Source: Gordonia iterans (GTDB lineage: Bacteria; Actinomycetota; Actinomycetes; Mycobacteriales; Mycobacteriaceae). Taken from it: DNA of 64,000 nt. Under the pieces are notes generated by a model, which searched no databases, had not been told where the DNA came from, and saw nothing but the letters and a program-made list of their open reading frames with translations. Position numbers and translations under genes: made by a program. Shown here piece after piece: positions 54,124-64,000 of this stretch; the stretch's first letter is position 1, and each line of letters opens with the position of its first letter. The stretch is taken from NCBI RefSeq assembly GCF_002993285.1, contig NZ_CP027433.1:434001-498000 (forward strand), given 5' to 3'.

Positions 54124-57100
54124 ATGTCTGACACTGAGAACACCGGAACCGATTCGCCCGCCGAGTCCCCGAACACCGCGGGCGAGACCGCCGGCGGCAT
54201 GACCGTGGAGGAACTGCGCGACTGGCTCCGCGAGTGGGTCGCCACCACCACGGGCCTGCCCGTCGAGCAGATCTCGGTGGACCGCCCGATGGAGGAGTTC
54301 GGGCTTGCGTCCCGCGATGCGGTCGCGCTGGCCGCCGACGTGGAGGATCGCACCGGCGTGATCCTCACTGCGACGGCTGCGTACAACCATCCGACCATCG
54401 CGATGCTCGCCAAGCGCATCATCGAGGGCGACCCCGAGGAGGGCCTGGACGTCGACGCCGACCGCTTCTGGGAACGCGAACGCAGCGCCGACGACGACAT
54501 CGCGATCATCGGTCTGGCGACTCGCTTCCCGAAGGCGGGTGAGACGCCGGAGTCCACCTGGGAGGCGCTGATCACCGGCGTCGACGGCATCACGGACCTG
54601 CCGGAAGACCGGTGGAGCGAGTTCAAGGCCGATCCCCGGCTGGCTCAGATCATCGCCGAGGCCAACGTGCACGGCGGCTATCTGGACGACGTCGCTGGGT
54701 TCGACGCCGACTTCTTCCAGATGAGCCCGCGCGAGGTCGAGATGGTCGACCCGCAGCAGCGGCTGGCGCTCGAACTGACCTGGGAGGCGCTGGAGAATGC
54801 GCATCTGCCGGCCAGCGACCTCAAGGGCGCGCCGGTCGGCGTGTTCCTGGGCACGTCGACCAACGACTATCAGATGCTCGCCACCCTCGGTCTCGGCGAA
54901 GGCGCGAGCGAGACGGCGGCGTACGCCCTGACCGGCACCGCGACGTCGATCATCGCCAATCGCGTCTCCTACTTCTACGACTTCCGCGGGCCGTCGCTGT
55001 CGATCGACACGGCGTGCTCCTCATCGCTGGTCGCCGTGCATCAGGCGGTGCGCAGCCTGCGTACCGGCGAGACCGACGTCGCGATCGCCGGCGGCGTCAA
55101 CATGATCATCACGCCGGCTGTGACGCTCGGCTTCGACAGCATCGGTGCGCAGGCGCCGAACGGCAAGATCAAGGCGTTCTCGTCGGACGCCGACGGCATG
55201 ATCCGCGCCGAGGGCGGCGGCGTGTTCGTCCTGAAGCGTCTCTCGGCCGCGCGCGCCGACGGCGACCAGATCCTCGCCGTGATCGCCGGCAGTGCGGTGA
55301 ACTCGGACGGCCGCTCCAACGGCATCTTCGCACCCAACCCGGAAGCGCAGGTCGACGTGCTGCGCGACGCGTACGCCGATGCGGCCATCGATCCGCGCAC
55401 GGTCGACTACATCGAGGCGCACGGCACCGGCACCGTGCTCGGCGACCCGATCGAGGCCGATGCGCTCGGCCGCGTGGTGGGCCGCGGACGGACACCGGAT
55501 CGCCCCGCGCTGCTCGGTTCGGCGAAGACCAACTACGGCCACATGGAGTCCGCAGCCGGCGCCGGCGCGCTCGCCAAGGTGGTGCTCGGACTGCAGCACG
55601 ACAAGATCCCGGCCTCGCTGAACTACGTCGGCCCCAATCCGTACATCCAGTTCGAGGCGACCAACCTGAAGGTGACCGCCGAGAACACCGACTGGCCGCG
55701 CTACAGCGGCCACGCCGTGGCCGGTCTGTCCGGCTTCGGCTTCGGCGGCACCAACGCGCACGTCGTCGTGCGCGAGGTGCTGCCCTCCGACCTGGTGGTC
55801 TCGACTTCGCTCGACCAGCGAGGGGATGACTCGTCGGCTGAGCATTCCGGCTCGGTGGCCGAGCCTTCCTCGCTGGTCGAGTCTTCCTCGCTGGTCGAGC
55901 GGAGTCGAGACCCCGAGGACGACGACGAGTACCTGACCGACGCCGAGCGCGCGCTCCTCGCCGCGCAGGCGCCGAAGACCGAGACCGTCGCCGAGTCCGT
56001 GGCGGCCGATCCGGCCGAGGGCTTCGCGCCCTGTGCGCAGGACGGCGCGGTGGTGCCCCTGGTGATCTCCGGGTTCCTGCCGTCGCGCCGCCGGAAGGCC
56101 GCCGCGGAACTGGCGGAGTGGCTTTCCTCGGACGAGGGCCGGGCGACGCCCCTCGCCGAGATCGGCCGGGCGCTGGCCAGGCGGAACCACGGGCGCACCC
56201 GGTCGGTGGTGATGGCCCGCACGCACGAGGACGCGCTCAAGGGTGTGCAGGCCGTCGCCGACGGCAAGGCGCTGCCCTTCGTGTACACCGCGGACTCGCC
56301 CGATGCGGCCTCGGCGGTGTGGCTGCTCAGCGGCTTCGGGTCGCAGCACCGCAAGATGGCCAAGCAGCTGTACACCGAGAACCCGGTGTTCGCCAAGCAC
56401 GTCGACCGCGTCGACGAGTGCGTCCAGAACGAGCTCGGGTACTCCGTCAGCGAGTTGTTCCTGGACGATTCCCAGACCTACGGCATCGAGACCAGCCAGG
56501 TGGGCATCTACACCATCCAGGTGGCCCTCGCCGAGACCATGCGCCACTACGGGGCCGAGCCCGGCGTGCTGGTGCCGCACTCGATGGGCGAGGCGTCCGC
56601 CGCCTACATCAGCGGCGGACTGTCGCTGGAGGATGCGACCCGAGTGATCTGTCAGCGCTCGCGCCTGATGGGTGAGGGCGAGTCCATGCTCGCCGGCGAC
56701 GACATCCGGCTGATGGCCATCGTCGAGTACTCGGCCGACGACATCACCGCGGTCCTGGGCGACTACCCTGATCTGGAGATCTGCGTCTACGCGGCCCCGA
56801 CGCACACGGTGATCGGCGGCCCGGAGTCGCAGGTGGACGCGATCGTGGCGCGCGCGGAGGCCGAGGGCAAGCTCGGCCGCAAGCTGCAGACCAAGGGCGC
56901 CAGCCATACCTCGCAGATGGATCCGCTGCTGGGCGAGCTCGCCTACGAGCTCACCGGCCTCGATCCGCAGAGCCCGAAGGTCGGTTTCTACAGCTCGGTC
57001 GACCGCGAGGTGTTCTACCGCCCGGGCGCTGAGCCGGTGCACACCATCGAGTACTTCACCAAGGGGCTGCGGCACAGCGTCTGGTTCGCGCAGGCCATCG

Positions 57101-59757
57101 CCAAGACGGTCGAGAACGGCCACCGGACTTTCGTGGAGCTCTCGCCGAATCCCGCGGTGCTGATCTCGGTTGCGGCCTCGGCCTTCGGCGCCGGCGTGCA
57201 CAACGCGGAGTTGATCGAGACGCTCCGCCGCAAGGAGGACGAGAGCTACGGCCTGGTGAATGCGCTGATGAAGCTATGGGTGCACGGTCACCCGGTGGAC
57301 GTCGGCTCGCTGTTCGGCACCGGTCAGGATCTGCCGTACGCGAGCATCCCGCGCACTCGCTTCGACCGCAAGCCGTACTGGCTGACCGCCTCGGTGAGCA
57401 GCTCGGCCGGCCTGTCGGCCGTGCCCGGTGCACACGTCGCGCTGCCGGACGGGCGTCACGCCTGGGAGGTGGCCGTGAGTGCGGTCACCGACCCGCGTGA
57501 CCTGGTGCTGGCTGCCGCGAAGCAGGTGCTCGTCGATCCCGCCGTGGTCGCGGTCGATGCGACCGGCGAGTTCCCACGCGAGGGCACCGTGACGACGATC
57601 TTCACTCGCCATCCGGGCGGCGGAGCACTGACCGTCTACGCCGATGCCGCGCACGGCAACCGCCTGGTCTACGAGGCCGCCGTCACCGGGACTGCTCCCG
57701 GCCGTGCCCCCGTCTCGCCGGAATCGTCCGCTGCGGTCGGAGACCCCGATGCGATGGTCGAGCCCGGTGACGACACGCGATCGGCCGGAGCCGGTGTCGA
57801 GGCCGCCCCGCATGCGGGGGAGTCCTTCGCCGGCGGCCCCGTCGTCGACGAAGACGAAGTGGTCGACGACATCGGGCGGAAGTTCGAGCCCGGGCAGGGC
57901 GAGACCGTCGAGCAGCGCCTGGCGGTGATCGTCGGCGAGTCGATGGGCTACGACCCGGACGACCTTCCCCGGGAGATCCCGCTGATCGAACTGGGTCTGG
58001 ACTCGCTGATGGCGGTGCGTATCAAGAACCGCGTCGAGTACGAGTTCGACATCCCGCAGCTCCAGCTCCAGGCGATGCGTCAGGCGAATCTGATGGACGT
58101 CACCAAGTTCGTGACTTTCGCCGTGGAGAACCGCGATCAGGTGGACGTGCTGGCGCAAGGGGCCGCGGACGGCCAGGAACTCGACACCGCCGCGCTCTCG
58201 GCCTTGATCGACGAGGTGAACGCCCGCAAGGCCGCTCCGGGAGCGGCTCAGCCCGGCGAGCTGGCCCAGCCCGTTGAGCTGGCCCAGCCCGTTGAGCCTG
58301 TCGAAACGTCGTCTGCAGCGGCCCAGCCCGTTGAGCCTGTCGAAACGTCGGCCGAGTCTGCGCAGCCCGTTGAGCCTGTCGAAACGTCCTCCGAGTCGAC
58401 CCTTCGACAAGCTCAGGGGGCGACGGAAGCTCAGGGCGCGATCCAGCCCGTTGAGCCTGTCGAAACGTCGGCCGAGTCGACCCTTCGACAAGCTCAGGGG
58501 GCGACGGAAGCTCAGGGGGCGACGGAAGCTCAGGGGGCGACGGAAGCTCAGGGGGCGATCCAGCCCGTTGAGCTTGTCGAAACGCCTGCCCCGAAGGCTG
58601 ACCTGACCGACCAGGCCGAGGTGGCCGCGGCGGCCGGGACCGACGTGCCCCCGCGGGATGCGCCCGAGCGTCTCACTTTCGGCGCCTACGCCGTGGTCAC
58701 CGGCAAGTCGGCCGGCGGCGTCTTCAACAAGCTTCCGGTGCTCGACGAGGAGACCGCCCAGAAGCTGACCGACCGCCTCAACGAGCGGACCGGCGGCGAC
58801 ATCGACGTGGAAGACGTGCTCGCCGCGGAGACCATCGAGGAGATGTCCGACTACGTCCGGAAGCACATGGATGCGGCCGCGGACGTCGACGGCTTCGTAC
58901 GGTATCTGCGGGTTCCGGAGAAGCAAGGGCAGCGGCAGCACGTCTTCGACACGACGGCCGGCGATCCGATGCCGATGCTGGTGTTCCATCCGGCCGGCGG
59001 CAACACCTCGGCCTACGAGGCGCTGCTGAAGCGGCTGCCGGACGACCAGCCGGTGGTCGGCTTCGACCGCGTGGAGGGCTCGATCGAGGAGCGGGTGCGG
59101 CAGTATCTGCCGAAGCTCCGCGAGATCCAGCCACACGGCCCGTATGTCCTGGTCGGCTGGTCGCTCGGCGGTGCGCTCGCCTACGGCGCGGCGCAGTTGC
59201 TCAGCGAACACGGTGAAGAGGTCGCCTTCGTCGGCCTGATCGACGTCGTGCGTCCACGCGAGGACGTGGTGGAGACCCCGGAGACCAAGCGTGCGCGTCT
59301 GGAACGCTGGCGCGACTTCGCGGTGAAGACCTACGACCTCGACGCCGACACCCCGATCCCGATGGACCGGCTGGTCGAGGCCGACGACGACGAGCAGTTC
59401 GCGATCATCATGGAGATGATCCAGATGTCCGGCACCAAGATCCCCGGCGGGATCATCGAGCACCAGCGGACGTCGTTCCTGGACAACCGCGCGCTCACGA
59501 ACATCGATCCGAGTCCGTACGACGGCAAGGTGGTCCTCTACCGCGCCGACAAGATGCACGACGGCGCCATCGAGCTGGAGCCGCAGTGGGCCGAGATCGA
59601 CGAGGACGGCCGCTGGAGCGAGGTGGTCGACGATCTGGAGATCGTCCACATCGGCGGCGATCACCTGTCGATCGTCGACGAACCGTATGTGGCCAAGGTG
59701 GCCGCGGACCTGTCCGACCGGATCGCGGACCTGAACGAGAGGGGTGCCGGCGTATGA
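54124..59757 (+). CDS. pks13: polyketide synthase Pks13, mycolic acid condensase
   Basis: This 1877-aa enzyme condenses a meromycoloyl chain with a carboxyacyl chain and releases the product. Domains in order: ACP1 (Ser63 in FGLASRDAV), ketosynthase (Cys298 in DTACSSSL, then EAHGTGT and [10 protein letters not shown]), acyltransferase (Ser820 in PHSMGEASA), ACP2 (Ser1294 in LGLDSLMAV) and thioesterase (Ser1680 in [10 protein letters not shown]). The order is the normal Pks13 one, and it lies between fadD32 and accD4. Two linkers are odd. Residues about 559-598 (KS-AT) and 1382-1488 (ACP2-TE) are encoded by REP-like DNA repeats, the latter giving QPVEPVET and [15 protein letters not shown] words. 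The catalytic motifs are all intact. The stop overlaps the accD4 start. Confidence 0.97.
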   Translation: MSDTENTGTDSPAESPNTAGETAGGMTVEELRDWLREWVATTTGLPVEQISVDRPMEEFGLASRDAVALAADVEDRTGVILTATAAYNHPTIAMLAKRIIEGDPEEGLDVDADRFWERERSADDDIAIIGLATRFPKAGETPESTWEALITGVDGITDLPEDRWSEFKADPRLAQIIAEANVHGGYLDDVAGFDADFFQMSPREVEMVDPQQRLALELTWEALENAHLPASDLKGAPVGVFLGTSTNDYQMLATLGLGEGASETAAYALTGTATSIIANRVSYFYDFRGPSLSIDTACSSSLVAVHQAVRSLRTGETDVAIAGGVNMIITPAVTLGFDSIGAQAPNGKIKAFSSDADGMIRAEGGGVFVLKRLSAARADGDQILAVIAGSAVNSDGRSNGIFAPNPEAQVDVLRDAYADAAIDPRTVDYIEAHGTGTVLGDPIEADALGRVVGRGRTPDRPALLGSAKTNYGHMESAAGAGALAKVVLGLQHDKIPASLNYVGPNPYIQFEATNLKVTAENTDWPRYSGHAVAGLSGFGFGGTNAHVVVREVLPSDLVVSTSLDQRGDDSSAEHSGSVAEPSSLVESSSLVERSRDPEDDDEYLTDAERALLAAQAPKTETVAESVAADPAEGFAPCAQDGAVVPLVISGFLPSRRRKAAAELAEWLSSDEGRATPLAEIGRALARRNHGRTRSVVMARTHEDALKGVQAVADGKALPFVYTADSPDAASAVWLLSGFGSQHRKMAKQLYTENPVFAKHVDRVDECVQNELGYSVSELFLDDSQTYGIETSQVGIYTIQVALAETMRHYGAEPGVLVPHSMGEASAAYISGGLSLEDATRVICQRSRLMGEGESMLAGDDIRLMAIVEYSADDITAVLGDYPDLEICVYAAPTHTVIGGPESQVDAIVARAEAEGKLGRKLQTKGASHTSQMDPLLGELAYELTGLDPQSPKVGFYSSVDREVFYRPGAEPVHTIEYFTKGLRHSVWFAQAIAKTVENGHRTFVELSPNPAVLISVAASAFGAGVHNAELIETLRRKEDESYGLVNALMKLWVHGHPVDVGSLFGTGQDLPYASIPRTRFDRKPYWLTASVSSSAGLSAVPGAHVALPDGRHAWEVAVSAVTDPRDLVLAAAKQVLVDPAVVAVDATGEFPREGTVTTIFTRHPGGGALTVYADAAHGNRLVYEAAVTGTAPGRAPVSPESSAAVGDPDAMVEPGDDTRSAGAGVEAAPHAGESFAGGPVVDEDEVVDDIGRKFEPGQGETVEQRLAVIVGESMGYDPDDLPREIPLIELGLDSLMAVRIKNRVEYEFDIPQLQLQAMRQANLMDVTKFVTFAVENRDQVDVLAQGAADGQELDTAALSALIDEVNARKAAPGAAQPGELAQPVELAQPVEPVETSSAAAQPVEPVETSAESAQPVEPVETSSESTLRQAQGATEAQGAIQPVEPVETSAESTLRQAQGATEAQGATEAQGATEAQGAIQPVELVETPAPKADLTDQAEVAAAAGTDVPPRDAPERLTFGAYAVVTGKSAGGVFNKLPVLDEETAQKLTDRLNERTGGDIDVEDVLAAETIEEMSDYVRKHMDAAADVDGFVRYLRVPEKQGQRQHVFDTTAGDPMPMLVFHPAGGNTSAYEALLKRLPDDQPVVGFDRVEGSIEERVRQYLPKLREIQPHGPYVLVGWSLGGALAYGAAQLLSEHGEEVAFVGLIDVVRPREDVVETPETKRARLERWRDFAVKTYDLDADTPIPMDRLVEADDDEQFAIIMEMIQMSGTKIPGGIIEHQRTSFLDNRALTNIDPSPYDGKVVLYRADKMHDGAIELEPQWAEIDEDGRWSEVVDDLEIVHIGGDHLSIVDEPYVAKVAADLSDRIADLNERGAGV
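55797..55912. repeat. REPIN-like inverted pair inside pks13 (KS-AT linker)
   Basis: The 24 bases at 55797-55820 recur inverted at 55889-55912 with one mismatch, about 68 bases apart. The same 24-mer is at 26014-26037. The reading frame stays open through it. Confidence 0.8.
58266..58586. repeat. REP-like repeat cluster inside pks13 (ACP2-TE linker)
   Basis: CAGCCCGTTGAGC occurs six times, mostly continuing CTGTCGAAACG. The inverse form CCTTCGACAAGCTCAGGG occurs twice, followed by CGACGGAAGCTCAGGG units in tandem (58507-58558). All are in frame and encode a Pro/Glu/Gln/Ala-rich linker. Confidence 0.9.
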
Positions 59758-61307
59758 CCGACAACACCACCGCGGGCAAGCTTGCGGATCTGCGCGCGAA
59801 GCTGGAACTGGCCAAGGAGCCGGGCGGCGAGAAGGCGGTCGCCAAGCGAGCGAAGAAGGGCATCTGCTCGCCGCGTCAACGACTCGAGATGCTGTTCGAT
59901 CCGGGGACCTTCGTGGAGGTCGGCGCGCTGGTGAAGGCGCCCGGGGCTGGCGAGACCGGTTACGGCGACGGTGTGGTGACCGGCCACGGACTGGTGCACG
60001 GTCGCCCGGTCGCGGCCTTCAGTCACGACCAGACCGTGATGGGCGGCAGCGTGGGCGAGATGTTCGGCCGCAAGGTGTCCGCGCTGATGGAATGGGCGGG
60101 CAAGCTCGGCTGCCCGATGGTCGGCATCAACGACTCGGCCGGCGCCCGCATCCAGGACGCCGTCACCTCGCTCGCGTGGTACGCGGAGATGGGCCGTCGC
60201 AACGATCTGCTGTCCGGTCTGTCCCCGCAGGTCTCGGTGATCCTCGGCAAGTGCGCCGGCGGCGCCGTCTACACCCCGGCCAACACCGACATCCTGGTCG
60301 GGGTCGAGGACAAGAGCTACATGTTCGTCACCGGCCCGGACATCCTCAAGGCGGTGAACGGCGAGGACACATCGGCCGAGGACCTGGGCAGCGCCCACAA
60401 TCAGGCGCGGTGGGGGAACATCCACCACGTCGCGCCCGACGAGCAGGCGGCCTTCGAGTGGGTGCGCGAGTACCTGCAGTACATGCCGTCGAGCACCCAT
60501 GAGAAGCCGCCGGTGATCAATCCGGGCCTGGAGCCGGAGATTACCGAGTCCGACCTCGCGCTGAACGAGTTCATGCCCGACAACGACAACGCCGGGTACG
60601 ACATGCGGGACCTGATCGTGCGGCTGTTCGACGACGGCTCGTTCCATGAGATCGGCGAGCTGTTCGCGCCGAACATCCTGACCGGCTTCTCGCGCGTCGA
60701 CGGGCACAGCGTCGGGATCGTCGCGAACCAGCCGTCGGTGATGGCCGGCACCATCGACACCGACGCCTCCGAGAAGGCGACGCGCTTCGTCCGGATCTGC
60801 AACGCCTACAATATTCCGCTGATCTTCCTGGTCGACACCCCCGGCATCCTTCCGGGAGTCGCCGAGGAGGCCAAGGGCACCATCCGCCGTTCGGGCAAGT
60901 TCCTGTACGCCTATGTGGAGGCCGACGTCCCCAAGATCACCGTGGTGCTGCGCAAGGCGTACGGCGGCGCGTACGCGGTGATGGGCTGCAAGCAGCTGGG
61001 CGCCGACATCAACTTCGCGTGGCCGACGGCCAAGATCGCAGTGATGGGCGCGGAGTCCGCGGCGGTGCTGCTGACCCGCCGTCAGACCGAGGGCCTGTCG
61101 GTGCACGACGCCGACAAGGTGCGCCGGGACTTCATCGACTTCTACAACGTGATGATGGCGAATCCGTACCTGGCGGCCGAGAAGGGGTACATCGACGCGG
61201 TGATCGAGCCGGCGCAGACGCGGCTGCAGCTGCGCAAGGCGCTCGCGCAGCTCCGCGACAAGCAGGTGCTGCGCGCCCCGCGCAAGCACTACCTGATGCC
61301 GATCTGA
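59754..61307 (+). CDS. accD4: acyl-CoA carboxylase beta subunit AccD4
   Basis: This 517-aa carboxyltransferase, with AccA3 and partners, makes the carboxylated acyl-CoA that Pks13 uses as extender in mycolate condensation. Marks are [64 protein letters not shown] and [12 protein letters not shown] (oxyanion Gly-Ala pairs). Length is normal. The start overlaps the pks13 stop (ATGA), so they are translationally coupled. Order matches Rv3799c. Confidence 0.96.
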   Translation: MTDNTTAGKLADLRAKLELAKEPGGEKAVAKRAKKGICSPRQRLEMLFDPGTFVEVGALVKAPGAGETGYGDGVVTGHGLVHGRPVAAFSHDQTVMGGSVGEMFGRKVSALMEWAGKLGCPMVGINDSAGARIQDAVTSLAWYAEMGRRNDLLSGLSPQVSVILGKCAGGAVYTPANTDILVGVEDKSYMFVTGPDILKAVNGEDTSAEDLGSAHNQARWGNIHHVAPDEQAAFEWVREYLQYMPSSTHEKPPVINPGLEPEITESDLALNEFMPDNDNAGYDMRDLIVRLFDDGSFHEIGELFAPNILTGFSRVDGHSVGIVANQPSVMAGTIDTDASEKATRFVRICNAYNIPLIFLVDTPGILPGVAEEAKGTIRRSGKFLYAYVEADVPKITVVLRKAYGGAYAVMGCKQLGADINFAWPTAKIAVMGAESAAVLLTRRQTEGLSVHDADKVRRDFIDFYNVMMANPYLAAEKGYIDAVIEPAQTRLQLRKALAQLRDKQVLRAPRKHYLMPI

Positions 61308-61323
61308 CCGGGACGAGGACCGC

Positions 61324-62445
61324 ATGACCGGACAGCTGCCCATCGGCACCCGCCTGGGCGAGCACGCCGACGCGCACCTGCTGGCCACCAAGCTCAACCG
61401 GCACACGTTCTGGTGCGGACAGAGCGGTTCGGGGAAAACCTACGCGCTCGGGGTGCTGCTGGAGCAGGTCCTGCTGCACACTCGGCTGCCGATGGTGATC
61501 CTGGACCCGAACAGCGACTTTGTGCACCTGAACTCCGTGCGCGACGACGCCCCCGCCGCCGTCGCCGGGGAACTGGCGCGCCGGGACGTCCGCATCTGCC
61601 GGCGCGGTGCCGAAGGCGGGGAACCGCTGCACGTGCGCTTCGTCGACATGGACGTGCCGTCGCGGGCGGCCGTGATGCGCATCGATCCCCTCGCCGATGC
61701 GGACGACTTCAACGTGATGGTCCGGCACGAGGCGCAACTGCGCGAGGCGATCGCCGGCCTGGGACTGGGGAACGACGACGCGACCGGTCTGCGCGCGTCC
61801 GTCGTCACGCTGCTGCGGTCCCGGCCCGAGCCCGAGTACACCAGGCTCGCGGTCCGCCTGGAGAACCTCGGCATCGCGGACTGGGACCTCTGGGCGTGGG
61901 GCAACCGGACGCTGATCGACATCATCGACGAACAGCCGGATGCGACCGTCGTGGATCTGGGCGAGGTGGCCGTCGCCGAAGAGGCACAGGCCGCTGCCCT
62001 GGCCGTGCTCGATCACCTGTGGGCGCGGCGCCACGAGCGGATCGGCCGCCTCATCGTGATCGACGAGGCGCACAATCTGTGCTCGCCGACGCCCGCGACG
62101 CCGGTACAGCGCCTGCTGACCGAACGAATCGTGCAGATCGCCGCGGAAGGCCGCAAGTACGGCCTGTGGCTGCTGATGTCCACCCAGCGTCCGTCGAAAG
62201 TCCATCCGAACGCGCTGTCGCAGTGCGACAACCTCGGCCTGATGAAGATGAGCGCACCGCGTGATCTGGCCGAGCTGGGTTCGGTCTTCGGTTACGCGCC
62301 GGAATCGTTGCTCGCCCGCGCCACGGAGTTCGGGCAGGGGGAGGTGCTGTTCGCGGGCGGCTTCGCGCCGGCACCGATGATCGTGCAGGTCGCACCGCGG
62401 CTGACCCGCGAGGGCGGTGCCGACGTCCCGATCGCCTTGCGCTGA
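61324..62445 (+). CDS. HerA/DUF87-type ATPase
   Basis: This 373-aa P-loop ATPase of the HerA/FtsK clan has Walker A GQSGSGKTYALG (about residues 32-43), VILDPNSDFVHL after it, Walker B RLIVIDEAHNLC, and the sensor/arginine segment GLWLLMSTQRPSKVHPNAL. Relatives pump DNA or act with nucleases; others form defence modules, but no partner nuclease (NurA) is beside it. It lies 16 bases after accD4 on the same strand, so it may be expressed with the mycolate genes. Role unknown. Confidence 0.85.
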   Translation: MTGQLPIGTRLGEHADAHLLATKLNRHTFWCGQSGSGKTYALGVLLEQVLLHTRLPMVILDPNSDFVHLNSVRDDAPAAVAGELARRDVRICRRGAEGGEPLHVRFVDMDVPSRAAVMRIDPLADADDFNVMVRHEAQLREAIAGLGLGNDDATGLRASVVTLLRSRPEPEYTRLAVRLENLGIADWDLWAWGNRTLIDIIDEQPDATVVDLGEVAVAEEAQAAALAVLDHLWARRHERIGRLIVIDEAHNLCSPTPATPVQRLLTERIVQIAAEGRKYGLWLLMSTQRPSKVHPNALSQCDNLGLMKMSAPRDLAELGSVFGYAPESLLARATEFGQGEVLFAGGFAPAPMIVQVAPRLTREGGADVPIALR

Positions 62446-62529
62446 CGCGCGGGCGTCAGGCGCGACAACCGGCGCCCAAGCGCGACGACCGACCGCAGAA
62501 GCGACCACTACGGGTGTCGCGTCCGCGGT

Positions 62530-62567
62530 CCGTCGTCGCGACGGCGTTGCGGCTGTCGCGACGACGG
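62530..62567. terminator. bidirectional terminator between ATPase and emb genes
   Basis: CCGTCGTCGCGAC (62530-62542) and GTCGCGACGACGG (62555-62567) form a perfect 13-bp stem with a 12-base loop between two convergent genes. Confidence 0.75.
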
Positions 62568-62571
62568 GACA

Positions 62572-64000
62572 CTAGTAACCTGCCGACCGCATCGGGGCCG
62601 GCGTCCACAGTCCGTTCACCGTGCGATAGCCGAGCTCGAGGTCGGCAGGCTGCGCATCCGGAACCAGGGGCGTGTAGCGGGCCAGAGCGCCCCAATCGCG
62701 TCCCCAGTTGTTCCGCAGGTAGCTCGGGACCAGGGTCTGCGTCAGCAGCGCATCGGTGATGCCGAGCGGGCCGCCGAACTTGCCGGCCATCCAGGTCTGA
62801 CTGTTGCGCTGGGTGCCTTCGGCGTCCGGCATGATCCGCCAGTCGGGCAACTCGAGCACGCCGTTGCGCACCGCCATCGGGCGCTGGCACGGGAAGACCA
62901 GACCGGGCAGCCAGTCGATGAACACCGGGTCGGTGCGTCCGACGACGTCGTTCAGCGTGCGCAGCGCCGGTACCCGAGGCGGGGTGAAGGCCACCCACTC
63001 GGTGGCGGCGGCACCGTCGTCGACCACGTCCAGGCGCACCAGAGTGGCGCCGGGGGGCGCCGCGGCGAGCGGGAAGCGCAGCGTCCGCCACTCGGCGTTG
63101 ACCTCCATCGCGTCGATCGGGATCTGCGGCGCGCCGACCGGGATCACCCGGCCGTCGGGGCCGAGCCGCGCATAGCGCGCGACCAGCTTGCGCCCGGCCG
63201 TCGTCGCGCCCAGACCGTTCACCGCGGCGATCGATCCGGCCGCGGCCACCGCCAGCAGTGGCGACTCCTCGGGCGCCTGGCCGGCGGCGAACGGCAGCTG
63301 GTACCAGTCGGTCAGCACCGACGCGGTGCCGGTGGCGCCGTAGCTGCCCAGCACCGGAGTGGTCGCCGGGTCGAGGCCGTACGGCAGCCGCACCTGCGAG
63401 AACGGCGGGGTGCTCTCGGTGGCGGTCTCGGTGGCCGTCTCGTCGTCGTTCTCGCTCTCTCCGGTGACCTCCTCCTCGGTGGGCAGCGCCGTCTGCGATT
63501 CCTCCTCGGTGGAGCTGCTGCTGGTCCTGCGTTCCACCGGGTCGATCAGCGTCGACGACGGGACTCCGTCCGGGGTGAACCCCGTGTTCTCGCCGGACAG
63601 CGCCGCCCTCGGCGAGGGCGCGGGTCGGCCCTCGACGGCGGCGGGCGAGAGGATGGATCCCTGCGGATCGCTCTCCACCAGCACGTCGTTCGCCAGGCCG
63701 CACTCGTCGCCGGTGAGGGCGCGCGCATTCGAGATCGCCCAGGACCAGCTGTCCCGTTGCGTCCAGGCGCCCTTGGCGAACGACAGGAGCATGAACAGCA
63801 CGACCAGTCCGGCGATCACCGGCAGCGGCGACACCTTGAAACGGTTGAGGCCGGTTCGCTGATACCCGGTGCGCTTGTCGTCGTCGACGTAGTCGTTGCG
63901 GAAGTAATACCAGAGACCGAACAGCGCGCAGATCCCGGAGAGGACCAGCACTACCCAGCCGAGGCGGACGCCGGCGACCGCGATGGGCCGGTCCCACCAG
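62572..64000 (-). CDS. Emb arabinosyltransferase, C-terminal part (runs off window)
   Basis: About 476 residues of an EmbA/B/C-type membrane arabinosyltransferase; the N-terminal catalytic membrane part lies beyond the window edge. Seen from the edge: WDRPIAVAGVRLG, one helix (GWVVLVLSGICALFGLWYYF), a second helix (VSPLPVIAGLVVLFMLLSFAKG), then the periplasmic C-terminal carbohydrate-binding domain. That domain has SWSWAISNARALTGDECGLANDVLVE, FIDWLPGLVFPCQRP, and WGRDWGALARYTPL near the end. A Ser/Glu/Thr-rich low-complexity insert (about 40 residues, coding 63407-63535) precedes FSQVRLPYGLDP. Which Emb paralogue it is cannot be told from this part. Confidence 0.93.
   Translation of the reverse strand, partial: WWDRPIAVAGVRLGWVVLVLSGICALFGLWYYFRNDYVDDDKRTGYQRTGLNRFKVSPLPVIAGLVVLFMLLSFAKGAWTQRDSWSWAISNARALTGDECGLANDVLVESDPQGSILSPAAVEGRPAPSPRAALSGENTGFTPDGVPSSTLIDPVERRTSSSSTEEESQTALPTEEEVTGESENDDETATETATESTPPFSQVRLPYGLDPATTPVLGSYGATGTASVLTDWYQLPFAAGQAPEESPLLAVAAAGSIAAVNGLGATTAGRKLVARYARLGPDGRVIPVGAPQIPIDAMEVNAEWRTLRFPLAAAPPGATLVRLDVVDDGAAATEWVAFTPPRVPALRTLNDVVGRTDPVFIDWLPGLVFPCQRPMAVRNGVLELPDWRIMPDAEGTQRNSQTWMAGKFGGPLGITDALLTQTLVPSYLRNNWGRDWGALARYTPLVPDAQPADLELGYRTVNGLWTPAPMRSAGY

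Noticed and set aside
55021-57201. 726-codon antisense open frame in pks13
   Set aside because: High GC content opens antisense frames; the sense strand has all catalytic motifs, and the antisense product resembles nothing.
57274-59664. 796-codon antisense open frame in pks13
   Set aside because: Same reason; its repeat-rich middle is only the complement of the REP-like cluster.

Overview
The window comes from a high-GC, mycolic-acid-producing actinobacterium of the Mycobacteriales. The gene content fits Gordonia or a close relative; the genus is inferred from gene order and style, not proven. Two stretches follow the Mycobacterium tuberculosis gene order closely. One is serS, septum-formation protein, metallopeptidase, histidine phosphatase, pheA and a DUF2470 gene (3.8-10.8 kb), matching the Rv3834c-Rv3839 neighbourhood. 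The other is two plsC genes, a HAD phosphatase, a SpoIID protein, glf, glfT2, DPPR phosphatase, ubiA, aftB, two antigen-85-type mycolyltransferases, a cutinase-type hydrolase, fadD32, pks13, accD4 and the C-terminal part of an emb arabinosyltransferase (34.8-64 kb). This is the arabinogalactan and mycolate assembly cluster. It builds decaprenyl-phosphoryl-arabinose and the galactan, condenses and releases mycolic acids (FadD32, Pks13, AccD4), and attaches them to the wall.

The most interesting region is 11.6-20 kb, between those conserved blocks. It holds a stand-alone alanyl-tRNA synthetase catalytic core (468 aa, no editing or C-Ala domain). Upstream of it on the same strand is a very small tRNA-like RNA (13308-13360) with an alanine acceptor stem including G3.U70 and A73, a canonical T arm, one short extra hairpin, and no D arm or anticodon arm. 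Divergent from both is a tightly coupled operon: an MprF-like membrane protein with a C-terminal DUF2156 aminoacyl-tRNA:lipid transferase domain, two membrane proteins sharing a His/Asp-Glu signature, and a membrane-anchored serine hydrolase. A lipoprotein esterase follows. I read this as a dedicated tRNA-dependent lipid (or envelope) alanylation pathway that charges its own mini-tRNA. A second copy of the mini-tRNA, with an encoded CCA end and its own terminator, lies at 31417-31472.

Layout: 0-3.1 kb is decayed DNA (a hydrolase remnant and an rtcB remnant) followed by an SDR/NTF2-like gene pair with a divergent TetR regulator and its likely operator. 3.8-10.8 kb is the conserved block, interrupted by a complete IS3-family element (6793-8093) inside a repeat array. 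10.8-20 kb is a methyltransferase and the putative alanylation locus. 20-23 kb holds membrane transporters and a CPBP protease. 23-27.2 kb is an iron-siderophore ABC uptake operon behind an IdeR-like box; its first permease gene is frameshifted. 27.2-31.3 kb holds MBL-fold, Rieske-MBL and deacetylase-like genes. 31.4-34.2 kb is the second mini-tRNA, an IS30 deletion derivative and two regulators. 34.2-64 kb is the cell-wall cluster.

Short REP-like repeats occur throughout. Several lie in frame inside coding sequences, notably two linkers of pks13 and the N terminus of a siderophore permease.
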